DNA from: Hyphomicrobiales bacterium
GTDB taxonomy: Bacteria > Pseudomonadota > Alphaproteobacteria > Rhizobiales > Aestuariivirgaceae
NCBI GenBank assembly: GCA_014380505.1
Contig: JACMJT010000557.1
Location: forward strand, 1-8,389
DNA length: 8,389 bases
Reading direction: 5' to 3'
Made by a program: the position numbers and the translations under genes. Below are positions 6,501 to 8,389 of this stretch, piece after piece; positions within the stretch are counted from its first letter, which is position 1, and each line of letters begins with the position of its first letter. The notes beneath the pieces are model-generated. The model was not told the origin of the DNA, made no database searches, and saw only the letters and a list, made by a program, of their open reading frames with translations.

Positions 6501-7529
6501 ATGAAAATCGTCTACAGCAGCCGTCATCGGCTGCATTTTGCCAGGGGCGAACTCAGCGGCGGGAAATTCGTCACACCCTTCGAGCGGCCGTCGCGCATGG
6601 ATCATATTCTCCGTGAGCTGAAGAAACGCAGGATGACCGGGATCGTGCCGCCGGAGGCGCTCGACATGAAGCCGGTCCGCAAAATTCATGACCGGGGATT
6701 TCTCAAGTTTCTCGAAACCGCCTGGGGAGATTGGAAGGCGGCCGGCTACCCCGGTGAAATCATTCCGACCGGTTATCCAAACCGGGGCTTGCGCCAGCGA
6801 TTGCCCCGCCACATCGACGGCAAGGTCGGTTACTACAGCCATTCGATCGAGACCTGCATCACCGCGGGAACCTGGGAAGCCGCCCAAACGTCCGCCGCCG
6901 TTGCCTTGACGGCGCAGAGGATCGTTGCCGGCGGCGCTCCGGCTGCCTTCGCGCTGTGCCGGCCGCCGGGCCATCATGCCCATCACGATCTCTATGGCGG
7001 CTATTGCTTCCTCAACAACGCGGCCATCGCCGCCCAGGGGTTTCGCGATGGCGGAGCACGGCGCGTGGCGATCCTCGATGTGGATTTCCACCACGGCAAC
7101 GGCACGCAGAATATTTTCTACCGCCGCAAGGATGTGCTGTTCTGCTCGCTCCATGGGGCACCCCAAGATGCCTATCCCTATTTCCTCGGATACAAGGACG
7201 AAACGGGCGAAGGTCAAGGCCAGGGTTTCAATTTCAACTACCCCATGCCGCCGGGAACGGATTTCGGTGCGTGGAGCAAAGCGCTCGCCAGCGCCATCCG
7301 AAAAATCGAGGCCTATGGCCCCGACGCGCTTGTCGTGTCGCTCGGCGTCGACACCTTCAAGGACGATCCCATCAGCTTCTTCAAGCTGACCTCCGATGAC
7401 TTCAAGACCTATGGCGGGCGCTTGGCGAAGATGAAACTGCCGACACTTTTCGTCATGGAAGGCGGCTATGCCATCGACGCCATCGGTGTCAACACCGTGA
7501 ACGTGCTGGAAGGCTTCCTCGACGGGTGA
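6501..7529 (+). CDS. Acetylpolyamine amidohydrolase, histone deacetylase family
   Basis: This 342-residue cytosolic Zn-dependent hydrolase removes acetyl groups from acetylated polyamines such as acetylputrescine and acetylspermidine. As I recall the Mycoplana ramosa enzyme (341 residues), the key positions coincide without shift: general acid/base pair H158 and H159 in CRPPGHH, metal ligands D195 and H197 in ILDVDFHHGNGT, third ligand D284 in SLGVDTF, and transition-state Y323 in MEGGYA. E17 and E117, in or near the N-terminal and dimer-side loops that narrow the active site, are also kept, while position 106 is Asp instead of Glu. These loops are what separate polyamine deacetylases from open-cleft relatives, so the polyamine substrate is preferred over acetoin or protein lysine. 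A strong ribosome binding site lies just upstream. It is 58 bases after the tadG-like gene on the same strand, but no functional tie is evident. Polyamine catabolism genes are not in view. Confidence 0.9.
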   Translation: MKIVYSSRHRLHFARGELSGGKFVTPFERPSRMDHILRELKKRRMTGIVPPEALDMKPVRKIHDRGFLKFLETAWGDWKAAGYPGEIIPTGYPNRGLRQRLPRHIDGKVGYYSHSIETCITAGTWEAAQTSAAVALTAQRIVAGGAPAAFALCRPPGHHAHHDLYGGYCFLNNAAIAAQGFRDGGARRVAILDVDFHHGNGTQNIFYRRKDVLFCSLHGAPQDAYPYFLGYKDETGEGQGQGFNFNYPMPPGTDFGAWSKALASAIRKIEAYGPDALVVSLGVDTFKDDPISFFKLTSDDFKTYGGRLAKMKLPTLFVMEGGYAIDAIGVNTVNVLEGFLDG

Positions 7530-7547
7530 TCCAAAGCGGTTGAGGCA

Positions 7548-8389
7548 CTAACTTGGAAGGATGTTCTGGTTCAGGCGGAACAAATTTTGCGGATCGTATT
7601 TGCGTTTGATTTGCTGAAGCCGTTTATAGGATTTCTCCCCGAAGGCGTCGCGCACGAGAGTTTCACCTTCGCCGTGGCCCGGGAAGTTGAGATAGAGTCG
7701 TCCGGTCGAATGGCGCTGCATGGCGTCCCAGAAGCTCCGCACCCAGCCGATATTGGCATCATCGTCTTCCGGCTTCGGCCAGATGGCATCGAGGCTCAGC
7801 ATGAAGGGCATGGAGCGGTCGCCGAAGGCTGTAGCGTCAGCGGCCACGCCTTGCACCGCGCCGCCGAATTTCCAGATCGAGGCGAAGGTCATCTCCGAGG
7901 GCCGCTCGGCGACGCGCGTGGTGATGTCGCGGATCATCGCGTCATCAAGACCCTTAAGGTAAGTGGACTTCCAATAGCAGCGGTCGCGGCCCTTGGGAAA
8001 GAAGGCGTCATAGAGCGACTGGATGGTGCGATAGGGCATGCGGCCGCTGAAATCGACCAGTGGCTCACCAAAGCCGCGCAAGGGCGACACTACGCGCTCG
8101 CCTTCGTCGGCTGGACCATCGTAAACATGGGCAAGGGCCACGACCCGGCGGCCCCATGCCTGTTCAGGAATAGAAGGGTCCTGCGGCAGCGTCGAGAACT
8201 CGGCAAGGCCGCTCAATTCGTCCGGCGCTTTCTTCATGAAGTCGCGCCACAGGGGCAGGATTTCGCCGGCGCGTTCTTCAGGGTAGGCGGGGCCGCAGAA
8301 CATGAGTTCCGGTTCGATGGGGTGGAGCCGGAATTCGAAACTGGTGACCACGCCGAAATTGCCGCCGCCGCCGCGGAGCGCCCAGAGCA
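7548..8389 (-). CDS. FAD-linked oxidoreductase, C-terminal part with berberine-bridge domain (partial)
   Basis: The gene enters from the right edge and 279 complete codons are visible. The GTG at 8349-8351 is not the start: the same frame continues upstream as LWALRGGGGNFG and joins VVTSFEFRLHP, the conserved end of the PCMH-type FAD-binding domain. A substrate-domain region follows, then a typical C-terminal BBE segment, RLYLNFPGHGEGE, then RLQQIKRKYDPQNLFRLNQN ahead of the last three residues and the TAG stop. In this family (berberine bridge enzyme, glucooligosaccharide oxidase, 6-hydroxynicotine oxidase relatives) the BBE end packs against FAD. The flavin-linking residues lie in the missing N-terminus, so covalent attachment and substrate cannot be judged. 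Full members are usually about 450-500 residues, so roughly 40% is missing. It converges on the deacetylase gene with an 18-base gap that lacks a clear terminator. Confidence 0.88.
   Translation of the reverse strand, partial: LWALRGGGGNFGVVTSFEFRLHPIEPELMFCGPAYPEERAGEILPLWRDFMKKAPDELSGLAEFSTLPQDPSIPEQAWGRRVVALAHVYDGPADEGERVVSPLRGFGEPLVDFSGRMPYRTIQSLYDAFFPKGRDRCYWKSTYLKGLDDAMIRDITTRVAERPSEMTFASIWKFGGAVQGVAADATAFGDRSMPFMLSLDAIWPKPEDDDANIGWVRSFWDAMQRHSTGRLYLNFPGHGEGETLVRDAFGEKSYKRLQQIKRKYDPQNLFRLNQNILPS

Noticed and set aside
5171..6502. Minus-strand open frame of 443 codons opposite the tadG-like gene
   Set aside because: The plus strand encodes a clear Tad domain with membrane helix; the minus frame is Gly/Asp/Arg-rich without motifs.
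8349..8351. GTG as start of the FAD oxidoreductase
   Set aside because: The frame continues to the window edge and encodes the conserved RGGGGNFG stretch of the FAD-binding domain, so the gene is cut by the window, not started there.

Overview
The window reads as a chromosomal segment of an alphaproteobacterium, most likely of the order Hyphomicrobiales (Rhizobiales). This is inferred from the GC-rich coding sequence, a long palindromic intergenic repeat of a type scattered through rhizobial genomes, a TadG-like protein whose C-terminal half resembles rhizobial versions, and an acetylpolyamine amidohydrolase close in layout to the Mycoplana enzyme. No rRNA, tRNA, CRISPR array, insertion sequence or phage gene is visible.

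Layout, left to right. At 1-54 is the last 17 codons of an upstream gene. At 89-439 is a YoaB-like RidA-family protein, with an AT-rich palindrome and T-run over its stop codon. At 591-947 is a small secreted RlpA-like double-psi beta-barrel protein. It converges on a large hybrid histidine kinase (1096-3777, minus strand), and the gap between them holds a 113-bp inverted repeat (975-1087). A 109-bp divergent control region (3778-3886) separates that kinase from a second, soluble receiver-histidine kinase protein (3887-5062, plus). Next, on the plus strand, come a Flp-pilus TadG-like anchored envelope protein (5135-6442) and an acetylpolyamine amidohydrolase/histone-deacetylase-family enzyme (6501-7529). 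The C-terminal part of a berberine-bridge-type FAD oxidoreductase (7548-8389, minus) runs off the right edge.

How the genes may work together. The central theme is a divergent pair of phosphotransfer proteins. The membrane kinase carries a full internal His-Asp-His relay (H287, D690, H836) plus a degenerate receiver-like segment. The soluble protein has the reversed order, receiver (D66) then kinase (H165). The simplest hypothesis is that the HPt of the first protein phosphorylates the receiver of the second. No DNA-binding or enzymatic output domain is present in either, so a further regulator elsewhere is likely. The flanking genes look like ordinary metabolic or envelope genes with no obvious link beyond adjacency. 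I see no convincing wholly new system; the kinase pair, the solitary tadG-like gene and the palindromes are the parts most worth checking.
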